Source: a virus
Reading direction: 5' to 3' (one strand)
IMG/VR virus record: IMGVR_UViG_3300034023_000183
Span: 1-62,865 of that record
Length of the DNA stretch: 62,865 nucleotides
Shown: positions 10,201 through 19,553 of the stretch, piece by piece
Position numbering within the stretch: the stretch's first letter is position 1
How the letters are laid out: every line of letters starts with the position of its first letter
Translations under genes and position numbers: made by a program
Notes under the pieces: generated by a model
The model's database searches: none
What the model was told of the DNA's origin: nothing
Seen by the model: the letters and a program-made list of their open reading frames with translations, nothing else

Positions 10201-13200
10201 AAGAAGAAATAGATACCAGAGTATCTGAACTTGAGGCAATGTTGGCGGATAATATTGCAGCTATCGAGGAGACAGGTACTGGCAAATTATCAGAGGCAGA
10301 AGTTGAGGCTGCACGCAGCGAAATTGAAGCATTGAAGTCTGAAGTTCCAGTAGAGACAGCAGCAAAGATGCCAGCCGCTAAGCCAGTGCCACCTATAGCG
10401 GAGACTACTGACACAAAGACCTACTCTGAGGCCCTTAGTTCTGCAAAGGCTGAACTCAAGGCAGAGGGTAAAGGATTAGACCTGCAGGTATCTGATGTAT
10501 CCCAAGAGGAGGCAGATCAGATTATAGCTGATGGAGGAAAGATATTCATGACTGAAGACGGACTGGCAGGAGCCTACGTTAAGAAGGACGGATATATGGG
10601 CGGTCTATTCAAGAGTCCTAGAGCTACATACAATAAGGTAGCGAAGTTGCTTCAGCAGGCACGTATTAAGGTAGGTGGTAGATTCATGGATGCTTATGCT
10701 ACAGAACTTGAGAAGATATACATAGAGAACGGATTCCGTCCAGTTGCACGACTTAAGTTCAATGAGGAGTATGCACCAGAAGGATGGGATGCACCAGGAT
10801 CAGCGTTGGCATCTAAGCCAGACGTTGTGTTCTTTGCGTATGATCCAGATGGAAAGTATAGCATAGGTGACGGTGAGTACGTGACTGACTATGACGCTGC
10901 ATACGAGATGGCCAAGAACTTTGATTCTAAGGTCTCTAATGAAGCAGACAAGTTGGCAGAGTTGATGAAGGGATCTACAGTTGTTGAGGGGACTGAACAA
11001 CAGGTTGATGCTTTAATAAAGGAGATAAGTAATTCTGAAGACGTTGTTTCTGAGCGTTATGTTCTTGAGGCGGTTAATAATGCGACAAAGGCATTGAGAG
11101 CTATACTTCCAAATGTGAAATTCGTACTTCACAGTACAGACGAGTCATTTAGAAAAGCTGTTGGTGAGACAAACGAGACAGACTCATCACGTGGAGCATT
11201 CGATCCTGGAAAGAAGGTTATACATATAAATCTTACAAAGGCAAACAGAAGAACTGTGATGCATGAGGTATTTCATGCTATTATCGTGTCTAAGGTATCA
11301 TCTGATGCTAAGCTTCAGAGCTTGACAAAGAACATGGTCAAATCTGTAATAAAGTCATTGAAGCAGTCTGGTGCAAATCAGAACGTAATTACTTATCTAG
11401 AGGAATTTTCAGCTGGATATAAGGCTGAGGAGCAAAATGAGGAGAAGTTGTCTGAACTTTTTGCATTGCTTGGAGAGACATATAAAAGTCTACCTTATCC
11501 AACTCAGAACATTATCCAACGATTCTTAGATAGAGTCGCAAAGATGTTTGGTCTTAAGGAGATGACTGACCGTGAGGTTGTAGATTTCATGAACTCATTG
11601 TCTGGCAGAGTTGAGGCTGGTATAGAAATTAGTCCTAAGGAGTTTAAGGTAAGTAAAGCTACGATCAAGAGTGCAGTAAAAAAATTCCAAGCTAATTTTA
11701 AAGATGAAGTATCTGGGCTTGAATTTGTCTATGATGAAAACGGAGAAAAATTTGCTGAACTAGAAAAGGATGGATTTATAACTAAGGATAGATCTATAAC
11801 AAACTTTGATGGTCAATACATGTTCTTTCATCAGCCAGATGCAGCATTCTCTGGAATGATAGTTAAGCGTAACAAAAAAACTGGAGAAGTTGAACTTTTA
11901 ATTGAAGGAAAGGGTGGAATGTATTACCCAATAAAATTCCATGAGAATGGGTTTTTCTGGGCCAGTACAAGCAAAGTAGCTGAAAAAATGGCTAATGACT
12001 TGAATGAAGCTATGGAACAAAATGGAGGTAAATTATTGATGGCCTTAACATCAGCTCCATACGATAAGCTTTTATCTAGCACTACAGCTGCAAATTCAGT
12101 TATGGACTTAATATCTTCAAAAGCATTTGATAGAAATTTTGCCATAAGTCCAGCTCAATTAAAAAATATATTAATAAACGCAGCCGCTTTCACTAAAGAG
12201 CAAAAAAATATTATCAAGGATAAAAACAAAAAACCTATTCTAGATAAAAACGGAAATGTTCAATATAGAATTAAAAATGTTGGTTTAGGAATTAAAATCA
12301 AAAAAGGAGATTCATTAGAAGATGTAAAATCAAAAATAAAAGAATTATTGAATCCAGACGCTAAATCATTTGCTGATAGAAAGACTTTTGTTGAGGCAAT
12401 GATAAAAGAGACTGTTGATATAATAAATTCAAATCCTAAAGCTATAAGTCAATTTGGAGAATTTTTTAGTACTGGAATACAAAACAAATATTTCAAGGGC
12501 ACAAGAAAGAAGGGATATAACATATCTACTGCAAATATGAAACAAGCTTTGTCTGAGATGTTGACAGAACCAATGCTGAAGGAAGGTGTTAATAGAGACA
12601 AGGGAGGACAGATATATGCAATAATAGAACTAGATGGAAAGGTTAAGCCAGTTGATTCTGATCTGCATGAATCATATCCTAAAGCTATACAATCAGTTGA
12701 TCCTAAAAACAATAAAGTTAAGCTACATATATTGACTGATCGAGTTAAATGGAACGAAGTAGCTGAAGATTTTGAGACCAATGATATTGTTGCCCCTGGG
12801 GATAGAGAATTAGAGATATTTCCTACTAGCGGTATATCTGTTAGAGCATTAAAAATAAACACCAAAAACATAGTCACAGAAGAGAAGGCTACTGAAGTTG
12901 AGGATAAATCAACCATCAAAAAGCAAAAACCACTACAGCCAGAGGTAGCTGAAAAGCTGACGGAAGACGGTAAGGGTAACTTTGTGTTCAATCACTACTC
13001 TGATAAAAAGAGAGATGTGATCAAGCCTGGAACGGGACAGAACATTATTACCAGCCGAGAGGAAGGTAGTGCGTTAAGTGCTGTCGGTGGATTGGCTCAG
13101 TACTACACAATGGACATGCAGAAGGAGATGGGTACTGGTCCTAACCAACACACCATACTCATACCTATGGACCGTGTGTACTACTTCAACAAGGATCAAG

Positions 13201-16200
13201 ATGGATTCTATGACGAAGCGAAGAGAAGATTTGAAGAGGTGCGTCCAGGTCAAGCATTCAGTCCGAACTACCAAGTGGCATTCATAACGCAAGTTGCGAA
13301 TGAGAATGGGTACGACATAGTTGTTGCTAACTGGAGAAACGGAGAGCTTCGTGCTCAGACTACTTTGGAGCTTACACCTTCAGACAAAATAATCAATTTC
13401 AAGCCATTGAAGGAGGTTACATATGAGGTAGGAGACACTATTGAAGTTTACGGTGGAAAGGCAAAGATCACTGCTATTGATGGTGATATAATAACTTTCA
13501 AGGGTGAAACAACTGGTGGTACTATAAACTTCAAGAGAAGTCCAAAGAGCATCCAGAAGGTAGCTACTCCAAAAGCACAGGTTGAGGAAGAGGTGAAGTC
13601 TCTAGATGAAGAGATGAAGCCTAAGATGAAGAAGCAAAGAGTAGATAAGGCATCTGAAAAACTTCAACAGTTATTTGAGAGAGATAATGTACCACTTAGC
13701 ATTCAAGAGGCAAAAGATATAGTAAATGAAGTTTATGACTGGACCACATGGTACGATGACTTAAAGTCATATGTTGACGGAATATTTGGAGAATACGCTG
13801 AGGATGTATTATCAATGTTACCTTTATCTTCTCAAGCTGCTAACAGTGCAACTACTGTAGCATTAGCAATAAAAAATGCAGAACTTATATACCAAGGAGA
13901 AAAGCCTGTAGGTGTTGCAGAGTACTATGGATATGTCACTGATTTCTTACAAGGCAAAGGAATAAAGTCAGATAAGATGTATAACTTCTTTAAGGCTTTG
14001 GATGGCGATAAAGATGCTATTGCTGTTGACATGCATGTTTGGTCAATAATAATGGGTAAAAATCCAGATAAAAAACAAGTAAACCCTAAAAATCAAGCAG
14101 AATTTGACAGAGCAAAAGAATTTATAAATACTTTAGCTACTGAAATGGGGCTTGCTCCAAGAGAGGTCCAAGCTGCATTATGGGCAGCAAATATAATGAG
14201 AACTGGAGGAAGACCAGATAGCTATGAAGAATACTTTAAAAAACAACTAGATGGAAAAGGACTTAAAGAAAGGATCGAAAACTGGAGGAACGAAGGCTAT
14301 AAGCCATTTTCTAAAGTTCGTAGAGAAAGAGAAGCAGAAAACCAACCAAAATTCAAAAAACAAAAGCCAAGCAAACAAGCAGACGTGATTGTGAAGACTG
14401 GTAAGGAGGCTGGGTTCTCTGACGCTGGTATCCGTGAGTATATGAAGCGTAACGGATATACTGACCGTCAAGCTACTGATGCGATAAGGGCATACAACGA
14501 CAAGAAGGAGGGTATATTTATCGATCCAGAGTGGTCTAAGTTGAGAAAGGCAGCCGTTATATTCAAGCGAAGATTCTTATTGTCTCGTGGATTAATGCCA
14601 AGTTCTGCATTTGCTTCATATGAAGAAAGTCAAGCTAACACAGCAAAAGATTTTAATAGAGCTGAAAAAACACTAGTTGACTTCAATCGTGCTATGAAAA
14701 AAGTTCCAAAGGCAGACAGAGATAAAGTTAGAATAGACTTTGATGAATATGTTCGTGGAGACAATACGGTATCTCTTCCTGCTGATTTGAAAAAAGTAGC
14801 AGATACTATGCGTGCTCACATTGATTCAATCTCTATAAGTTTAATAAACAGTGGAGTTGTTGATGAACACTTAGCACAAAAGATAAAAGACAATCTTGGA
14901 TCATATTTCACTAGGTCTTATAAGGTACATGACCGTGCAAACTGGAAGAATGAAGTTGAAGAAGATATAAAGCAGAAGGCCATAAATTTATTGAAGGTTC
15001 AATATAGGAAAATGGCAGAAGAAGAAGCTGCTAAGGAAAACATGGATGTAGAGGAAGCTCTTGACAACCTTGTTACTAATGCTGTTAATGATATGCTCAC
15101 TAAATCTGGTGCAGAGAACTTTGTTTCTGGAGGCAAAAAGGGAAGCAAGGATTTATCTATACTAAAGGAGAGACAAGATATTCCACTTGAGATTCGTATG
15201 TTGATGGGTGAATACACAGATCCAGCACAGAACTATGCAAGAACAATCCTTAAAATGTCTGCTCTTGCAGCAAATCATCACTTCTTAACAGAAGTAAAGA
15301 AGAATGGAACTGGGGTATTTTTATTTGAAAAGAATGATCCTAGAAGGCCTTTAGATTTTGATTACAAAATTGCGGCCGAGGGAAGTGAAACCATGAATCC
15401 TCTCAATGGTATGTACACCACTGAGGAGATAGGAAAGCAGTTTGAAGAACAATCATCTCAACTTAATGGTGCCCTTAAGTGGATGCTAGAAACATACATG
15501 AAGGTTCTATCTTCTGTCAAGTGGGGGAAAACCATTGGTTCAATCATGACTCACGCAAAGAACGTGTTTGGTAACCTTGGATTTGTTTTGCTAAATGGTC
15601 ACTGGAGAGTAAATGAAATGGGTAAAGCATACCAAACTGTAAGACGTGATTTGTGGTCAACAGATAATGAAAAATCTAGAGAATACATGAATCACCTAAT
15701 AGGTCTTGGTATTGTAAAACAATCTGCTGGTATAGGTGAACTTCGTGCAATGTTTAAGGATGCAGATTGGGATACTGCAATGGTTGAAAGACTAAATAAA
15801 AAATCTTCGTCTGCATTGGAATTTATTAAATATAAAATTGGTGGTAGAGTAAAAAAATTCCTAGAAGACAGATACCAAGCTGAGGATGACTTCTTCAAGA
15901 TTGTCGCATACGAGAATGAGCTTTCTAGATATTCTAAGGCTATGTTTGGCAAAAGAAAGACAGAACTTACTAAAGAAGAAAAGGCAGAGGTAGATAAGGT
16001 TGTAGCTGAAATAGTTAAAAACACTTATCCAACATACAGTAGAATACCAGAGCTTGTTAATGTAATTAGAAAATTCCCATTTGTTGGTAACTTTATAGCG
16101 TTCCAAGCGGAGTCATACAGAACTGCATTTAACACAGCAGCACTTTCACTAGAAGAGATTAGATCTAAAAATTTTAAAATTAGAATGATTGGTGCTCAAA

Positions 16201-17090
16201 GACTTGTTGGATCATTAACGTATATGGCAGGTAAGACTGCTATATTGTCTGCATTTTCTAATGCAGTTGGTATGGGATATGTTGGAATACTTGGATATTT
16301 TACGGATGATGATGATGAAAAGCAAAAAGAGAATGATGTTAGAAAATTCGTAGCTCCTTGGTCTAAGAACTCAGACCTAGTTGTTTTAAAGGCAAGTAAT
16401 GGAAAGATACGATACATAGACTTTAGTTCATCAGATCCTCACGGAGGAATCAACAAGGCACTAAACTCTGCACTATCTGGAAAGACTACCATTGACGGAT
16501 TCATAAATGCAATAGGTTCAACCATTGAACCATTTGTGGGTGAGGAGATGACAACGGCTGCAATACTTGCTGTAAAAAACAATCAAGACGCATACGGAAA
16601 ACCTATATACAATCCAGAGGATACATTCGCTCAAAAGTCTAAGGACATAATAGCTTATATGCTGAATGTTGTGCAGCCTGGGACCGTTAGTACAATGAAG
16701 AGGATATATGAATCTGAGAGTGTTCTAAATGAAGTTCTTGGGGCATCTACAGGTATGAGAGTATATGACGTGGATGTAGCTGAGAATTTTGGTTACTCTA
16801 TGATAACCTATAGAAATAGAATGGAGGATGCTAAGAGAATATACAACTCTGAGGTGTATTCAAAGGATGCGACAGATAAGTCTATTGCTGATGCAAAGAA
16901 GAGAGCCGAGAATGCAATAACTCAGATACACAAAGAGATATACGAAAGGTATTACTCGGCTGTTAGATTGGGTGCAAATGAGGATGTATTGTTTGACAAT
17001 ATAAAAAGATTTGGAAGAATGTCAAATATAGATATGCAGTTTATGTTTGGAGAGATTCCATATCTTATGGAAGAAAAATACGCAGAATAA
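7203..17090 (+). CDS. Giant polyvalent protein with metalloprotease motif, probably ejected with DNA
   Basis: 3,295 residues, 16 percent of the genome. In order: two ~30-residue repeats with Y.YL and TDLD signatures (1-62); two copies of a GYPG/GFPG...YRIS module (about 142-195 and 197-250); a helical, partly hydrophobic region (600-880); a Glu/Gln/Gly linker (943-1000); a region resembling the GNAT-like domains of phage polyvalent proteins (about 1067-1245); a zinc-metallopeptidase motif H1354-E-V-F-H1358; an ART-like region starting NHYSDKK (about 1929-2080); a region like the helical DUF7178 type (about 2148-2370); and an 850-residue C-terminus with a hydrophobic pair near 3003-3037 before an Asp-rich turn. 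Polyvalent proteins are known to be packaged and injected to counter host defences. Only HEVFH is strong evidence here; the other domain names are resemblances. Confidence 0.75.
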   Translation: MNDKQKELYSYLRDNDLTDLDSTAFFSKYSDPSKSKEIYAYLKQNGMTDLDANAFHVAYFSPVKKKSTTVSPSVQKKKPTSSGTMPSWMQSSLEQSSKKEQAAKKTVVPKKAKSSNISLDVESLKNPNAPKKEKQDFDIYYGYPGQEKNQYRISNGRWQRKYGQNWVDVSNPGSIDSLTKFFKKEKEILKDEKVFTGFPGKENNRYRISELQNGQKVWEVQRSGQKDFTVIADQGSIDALNRQFNKKIQYNDDAQSKREAQINRRESASEDFKTVTGKLVGKESDEVSKYLNKLYGNRGFRFTPVGWLTDRIRVSAEGTDRTEIFELDNWTDNTDSAEALKLRKFLSENQQLGDYIDLEREEEKNAEKDILGTELTREDLDKQISRLRVAGNQAEFKSAQKQNTEENIAKGLNKNSTDVIEARKTLIRAKYDTNQRIDDLTKTAKTKSEKSELAAIAMANKGNFVETHKVDNEYINDLNKTSKALDGDLKQLKSDVDDFNAYIKENKITKEQLESDPELMAKKDSIQVRYDQLVASADEFEFESKKIPFIQQQNSRNAALYFAYNETRGSVIGSTWNGLVRGFLAPMQTFRVVDKEGLDNVVEFLGSSSTAEFAQSKDRNDLSRALLSTSESLGAAVMARLTGGIATEGTIASKALQFTPFFSISYNEMQNEINSIPGMNKVPWYKKEALCIAYGIGVGYLDKLSTDFSVKGKISNKIGRDLVLRSIAGLPKGASAEAIEMAIASNFKKSLAAGTIKIIAGSVVEGITEGVQSTYGTGLKEAYDWMNGVDEFDSREWISQALEETYYGALGGSIMSTPSALLKGTKDGFARLNPQQMELARKVIEDSNMRSMVITDIKTKLMSGEITKEEANSQMEAIKESQALFSKIPDNLSAESTSRAMDLIKERSVIEQQIKGKDKDLVIARTRRIAAINNELKVISENAIKESTEQQQEGTAEGGVVQREGVVEGQPEVGQGEGTVGQTTEQGTDIGDRTVEGRSQEEIDTRVSELEAMLADNIAAIEETGTGKLSEAEVEAARSEIEALKSEVPVETAAKMPAAKPVPPIAETTDTKTYSEALSSAKAELKAEGKGLDLQVSDVSQEEADQIIADGGKIFMTEDGLAGAYVKKDGYMGGLFKSPRATYNKVAKLLQQARIKVGGRFMDAYATELEKIYIENGFRPVARLKFNEEYAPEGWDAPGSALASKPDVVFFAYDPDGKYSIGDGEYVTDYDAAYEMAKNFDSKVSNEADKLAELMKGSTVVEGTEQQVDALIKEISNSEDVVSERYVLEAVNNATKALRAILPNVKFVLHSTDESFRKAVGETNETDSSRGAFDPGKKVIHINLTKANRRTVMHEVFHAIIVSKVSSDAKLQSLTKNMVKSVIKSLKQSGANQNVITYLEEFSAGYKAEEQNEEKLSELFALLGETYKSLPYPTQNIIQRFLDRVAKMFGLKEMTDREVVDFMNSLSGRVEAGIEISPKEFKVSKATIKSAVKKFQANFKDEVSGLEFVYDENGEKFAELEKDGFITKDRSITNFDGQYMFFHQPDAAFSGMIVKRNKKTGEVELLIEGKGGMYYPIKFHENGFFWASTSKVAEKMANDLNEAMEQNGGKLLMALTSAPYDKLLSSTTAANSVMDLISSKAFDRNFAISPAQLKNILINAAAFTKEQKNIIKDKNKKPILDKNGNVQYRIKNVGLGIKIKKGDSLEDVKSKIKELLNPDAKSFADRKTFVEAMIKETVDIINSNPKAISQFGEFFSTGIQNKYFKGTRKKGYNISTANMKQALSEMLTEPMLKEGVNRDKGGQIYAIIELDGKVKPVDSDLHESYPKAIQSVDPKNNKVKLHILTDRVKWNEVAEDFETNDIVAPGDRELEIFPTSGISVRALKINTKNIVTEEKATEVEDKSTIKKQKPLQPEVAEKLTEDGKGNFVFNHYSDKKRDVIKPGTGQNIITSREEGSALSAVGGLAQYYTMDMQKEMGTGPNQHTILIPMDRVYYFNKDQDGFYDEAKRRFEEVRPGQAFSPNYQVAFITQVANENGYDIVVANWRNGELRAQTTLELTPSDKIINFKPLKEVTYEVGDTIEVYGGKAKITAIDGDIITFKGETTGGTINFKRSPKSIQKVATPKAQVEEEVKSLDEEMKPKMKKQRVDKASEKLQQLFERDNVPLSIQEAKDIVNEVYDWTTWYDDLKSYVDGIFGEYAEDVLSMLPLSSQAANSATTVALAIKNAELIYQGEKPVGVAEYYGYVTDFLQGKGIKSDKMYNFFKALDGDKDAIAVDMHVWSIIMGKNPDKKQVNPKNQAEFDRAKEFINTLATEMGLAPREVQAALWAANIMRTGGRPDSYEEYFKKQLDGKGLKERIENWRNEGYKPFSKVRREREAENQPKFKKQKPSKQADVIVKTGKEAGFSDAGIREYMKRNGYTDRQATDAIRAYNDKKEGIFIDPEWSKLRKAAVIFKRRFLLSRGLMPSSAFASYEESQANTAKDFNRAEKTLVDFNRAMKKVPKADRDKVRIDFDEYVRGDNTVSLPADLKKVADTMRAHIDSISISLINSGVVDEHLAQKIKDNLGSYFTRSYKVHDRANWKNEVEEDIKQKAINLLKVQYRKMAEEEAAKENMDVEEALDNLVTNAVNDMLTKSGAENFVSGGKKGSKDLSILKERQDIPLEIRMLMGEYTDPAQNYARTILKMSALAANHHFLTEVKKNGTGVFLFEKNDPRRPLDFDYKIAAEGSETMNPLNGMYTTEEIGKQFEEQSSQLNGALKWMLETYMKVLSSVKWGKTIGSIMTHAKNVFGNLGFVLLNGHWRVNEMGKAYQTVRRDLWSTDNEKSREYMNHLIGLGIVKQSAGIGELRAMFKDADWDTAMVERLNKKSSSALEFIKYKIGGRVKKFLEDRYQAEDDFFKIVAYENELSRYSKAMFGKRKTELTKEEKAEVDKVVAEIVKNTYPTYSRIPELVNVIRKFPFVGNFIAFQAESYRTAFNTAALSLEEIRSKNFKIRMIGAQRLVGSLTYMAGKTAILSAFSNAVGMGYVGILGYFTDDDDEKQKENDVRKFVAPWSKNSDLVVLKASNGKIRYIDFSSSDPHGGINKALNSALSGKTTIDGFINAIGSTIEPFVGEEMTTAAILAVKNNQDAYGKPIYNPEDTFAQKSKDIIAYMLNVVQPGTVSTMKRIYESESVLNEVLGASTGMRVYDVDVAENFGYSMITYRNRMEDAKRIYNSEVYSKDATDKSIADAKKRAENAITQIHKEIYERYYSAVRLGANEDVLFDNIKRFGRMSNIDMQFMFGEIPYLMEEKYAE

Positions 17091-17094
17091 AAAG

Positions 17095-17122
17095 AAAGCC
17101 CAGTGATTAGCTGGGCTTTTTT
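17095..17122. terminator. Bidirectional terminator between convergent genes
   Basis: AAAGCCCAG and CTGGGCTTT arms (9 bp) with a 7-base loop lie between the ends of the giant gene (+) and the metallophosphoesterase gene (-). The T run on the plus strand and the A run before the stem allow it to work in both directions. Confidence 0.85.
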
Positions 17123-17123
17123 A

Positions 17124-18239
17124 TTAGAACAGGTGCGTTAGGCGTGCAACCTGTCCGTGGTAGTAGTGGTGTATGAATGCCTCTACAGCCTTTGGTGAAT
17201 GCTGATAACCTTGACGGTGATGCCATCCATCTGTACCAGAGGGAGAGCGAAGTGTCTCAACGCAGACAGACATGATGTCCTTTGATGTCTTATGGTGAAC
17301 ATGGTGTCCATAGATGTACCTATGCTTACACTGATGCCATGACGCACCAGATTCGTGAGCCATTAACAATGGCAGGTCATCCCTCTTTGCTCCATCCATG
17401 TGTGTCATACCTATTAGGTTTTCACCATACACTGAGTACTTTCGGTGAGACATGTCGTTTTTGAATGTTACGTTTCTGTGGTTTCTAAACCAAGACTGAA
17501 CCGAATCGAGCAGCATGAATCCAGACATGAAGTCGTGGTTGGACGGATTGTACACCACCTCAACGTCAGCTATCTGTACAAGAGTCTCGATGATGTTAAC
17601 GAGCAGTCTTTTAGCGATGATGAAGTTTTCATACCACATACCGTCAGTGTCTTGAGGTGTACCGCTTGTAGTGGTACGCTTCGGGTTGTCGATGTGTAGG
17701 ATGTCGTTACCAGCGATAAAGATAATCTTGTCGATGTTGAATCCGTGAGCCTTTCTTATAATGCCATCTAGTCCCTCCTTAACACGTTTTACAGCGATCT
17801 GTTGGTTGTACTCCTCACCAGTCTCAAACGAGCTGCACAGCTTACCTATGTGAATGTCAGCTGGGCTGAACACTAGGCAGTGGGGGTCGCTTACTGGTGT
17901 ACGTCGAATCTCTGGATAGTTGGGGGACCACTTTGAAATCTCAGCGATGAGGTCCTCCTTGAAGTCCTCATAGTTGAACTCGTTGTTCTCTCCCTTCACG
18001 TTGATCGAGTAGTTCTTCCCCTTGTACCAGTAGTGCTTGACCTTTGAGGGATCAATTCCTACTTGTTCGCACTCGGTGAATACACCCATGTTCTTTGCTT
18101 TGTTAATAGCTACAGAAACATACTTGCGTAGATTCTCGCTCATTGGCATGTCAAACTCTTGCGAGATTTGCTTAGCAATTTCCGTCTTACTCAACAATCC
18201 ATTGTTGAATAGCTCGACAGCTCTTTCTTTATAATTCAT
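17124..18239 (-). CDS. Metallophosphoesterase with N-terminal helix-turn-helix
   Basis: 371 residues. All the calcineurin-type signatures are visible: D128-x-H130, GND (177-179), N234-H235-D236, H280 and G311-H-H-V-H315. Such a two-metal enzyme hydrolyses phosphodiester or phosphomonoester bonds. In phage replication blocks these proteins are usually taken to be nucleases or phosphatases acting on DNA ends. Residues 1-50 look like a small HTH (LLSKTEIAKQIS...), which suggests DNA binding. It is the last gene of the minus-strand block, and its start overlaps the preceding small gene by 11 bases. The substrate is unknown. Confidence 0.8.
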   Translation of the reverse strand: MNYKERAVELFNNGLLSKTEIAKQISQEFDMPMSENLRKYVSVAINKAKNMGVFTECEQVGIDPSKVKHYWYKGKNYSINVKGENNEFNYEDFKEDLIAEISKWSPNYPEIRRTPVSDPHCLVFSPADIHIGKLCSSFETGEEYNQQIAVKRVKEGLDGIIRKAHGFNIDKIIFIAGNDILHIDNPKRTTTSGTPQDTDGMWYENFIIAKRLLVNIIETLVQIADVEVVYNPSNHDFMSGFMLLDSVQSWFRNHRNVTFKNDMSHRKYSVYGENLIGMTHMDGAKRDDLPLLMAHESGASWHQCKHRYIYGHHVHHKTSKDIMSVCVETLRSPSGTDGWHHRQGYQHSPKAVEAFIHHYYHGQVARLTHLF

Positions 18240-18402
18240 CTTGATTTATGGATTTTTTTACGTCACGTAGAGTTTTTATGAGGTCATTGATTTTTTTGTT
18301 CGATTCCTCGAACTCTTTATCCATCAACGCCTCATAAAGCTCTGTAGTTAGAGTATTTATTTCATCCATTGTTGAGATGATATATTGCACATTAGATATC
18401 AT
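18229..18402 (-). CDS. Small helical protein, 57 residues
   Basis: Starts MISNVQYIIS and ends KSINQDEL. It is rich in Glu, Lys, Asp and Leu, so probably a single long helix or coiled coil. Its stop overlaps the metallophosphoesterase start, which implies coupled translation. A well-spaced promoter ends 5 bases before its ATG. Function unknown; it may be a partner of the next protein. Confidence 0.6.
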   Translation of the reverse strand: MISNVQYIISTMDEINTLTTELYEALMDKEFEESNKKINDLIKTLRDVKKSINQDEL

Positions 18403-18407
18403 GCCAA

Positions 18408-18438
18408 CAAATGTATGAACTTAATTTAATATAACCAA
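18408..18438 (-). promoter_or_regulatory. Promoter TTG-N20-TACATTTG (minus)
   Basis: On the minus strand TTG (18436-18438) is followed after exactly 20 bases by TACATTTG (18408-18415), 5 bases before the ATG at 18402. The last two genes of the replication block can therefore be transcribed separately, probably as a leaderless mRNA. Confidence 0.7.
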
Positions 18439-18443
18439 AAAAG

Positions 18444-18854
18444 TTATAGACCTAATTGGTCAAGTAGCTTATCGAACTCGATATTGGTTCTGTACAAAGC
18501 CTTCTTCTTTACTTTTGGTTTTTGTTTTGGGTTGTCTCCTAATATATAACCTACTAATTTTTTTCCAGGAGATCTGTAGTGACTGAATGGATACAAACCT
18601 TCTTCCATCCACTTAAACATGTTTGATTTAATGTCCTCACTGCATGTTGTATCAGAGCAGTATGTTGTTCTGTAGTAGTGCTGCTTGTCGTGGCTAATCT
18701 TTGTTATCCTTTTAATTTGATGAGGAGTGAACCCGAAATCATTTAACCTCATAATGTACTGGTATCTTAGCTCTGATACAAACTTACCAATTCTTAATCC
18801 TTCAATTTTTGAGAAGTACTTGCTAGCCATCTCAATTTCTTCCTTTGTCGCCAT
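18444..18854 (-). CDS. Unknown protein, possibly DNA-binding
   Basis: 136 residues, basic. A region near 35-55 (FGFTPHQIKRITKISHDKQHYY) looks like a helix-turn-helix, two Cys lie near 66-71, and the C-terminus is Lys-rich. A role in DNA binding or early regulation is possible. I do not recognise the family. Confidence 0.55.
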   Translation of the reverse strand: MATKEEIEMASKYFSKIEGLRIGKFVSELRYQYIMRLNDFGFTPHQIKRITKISHDKQHYYRTTYCSDTTCSEDIKSNMFKWMEEGLYPFSHYRSPGKKLVGYILGDNPKQKPKVKKKALYRTNIEFDKLLDQLGL

Positions 18855-19068
18855 AATGTTTAGTTGAAAATTTAATGTTTGATATTTCTATTTTTACCAT
18901 GTACCTTGAGAAGTTTTCCATGTTGATCCTATCTTTCACAATCATGCGAATCATCTGTATGTACTTATCCTCTGGTATCCTGTGGTCATGTTTGTTTAGT
19001 ATCATAGGCTGACCAGTCACCTTTACGATGACTGGTGACAACCTACTCTTCTTTCCGATGGGAGTCAT
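18832..19068 (-). CDS. Unknown small protein
   Basis: 78 residues with the chosen start MTPIGKKSRL. An in-frame ATG at 19128 would give 98 residues but overlap the nuclease gene by 86 bases, against 26 for the chosen start. It overlaps the next gene by 23 bases. No motif is recognised. Confidence 0.5.
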   Translation of the reverse strand: MTPIGKKSRLSPVIVKVTGQPMILNKHDHRIPEDKYIQMIRMIVKDRINMENFSRYMVKIEISNIKFSTKHYGDKGRN

Positions 19069-19336
19069 TCTCACCACCGTGTCTGTTATGTAGACTGCCG
19101 TCGTATATTCTTGCTGTTCCGAATCCATTGTCGTTTATTTCTTTAATCCTATATTCTTGCAGTGGTCGTGGTTTCTTTCCAGGCTGCTTTACCTCGTAGA
19201 ACTCCACGTTGCTTCCTGGAGGTATTGCCAGTATGTCTGGTATCCCAGGCTTGTTCGTTACCGATAACTTTATTACGTAGTATCCTTGAGCCTCAAGACT
19301 CTTGATCAGCTTCGTCTGGATCTTGCTTTCTAACAT
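19043..19336 (-). CDS. VRR-NUC family nuclease
   Basis: 97 residues, the normal size of stand-alone phage VRR-NUC proteins. PD-(D/E)xK core residues are visible: D34 in GIPDILAI, E48-V-K50 in VEFYEVK, and Q60 in the following helix (RPLQEYRIKEI). The family includes structure-specific nucleases that cut branched DNA such as Holliday-like junctions, which fits its place beside helicase, SSB and exonuclease genes. The gene overlaps both neighbours. Confidence 0.8.
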   Translation of the reverse strand: MLESKIQTKLIKSLEAQGYYVIKLSVTNKPGIPDILAIPPGSNVEFYEVKQPGKKPRPLQEYRIKEINDNGFGTARIYDGSLHNRHGGENDSHRKEE

Positions 19337-19553
19337 CTTTAAATTTACATGGGAACTTATGCAAGTATGGAGTCACCTGCTCAAGCTTGGCAAACTTAAT
19401 GTATTTTCCGTTCTTATCCAAAACTTTTATCTGATTTATTACTATGCCTACACCATCTACGTGTTCGTAGCGTGTAATCTCAAACGATGCTGGCTTTGGA
19501 ACGTCTAGGTCCATCTGCTTAATCAGCTCTTTTACCATTGGATTTTCTAACAT
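19293..19553 (-). CDS. Unknown protein
   Basis: 86 residues starting MLENPMVKEL. A longer version from 19622 (109 residues) would overlap the upstream gene by 104 bases. It contains a beta-rich stretch (YEHVDGVGIVINQIKVLDKNG) and ends in a charged tail. It overlaps the nuclease start by 44 bases. Function not recognised. Confidence 0.5.
   Translation of the reverse strand: MLENPMVKELIKQMDLDVPKPASFEITRYEHVDGVGIVINQIKVLDKNGKYIKFAKLEQVTPYLHKFPCKFKDVRKQDPDEADQES

Noticed and set aside
10027-10239. Small frames over the Glu/Gln-rich linker of the giant gene
   Set aside because: They come from the biased composition of the linker; the giant frame is continuous across it.
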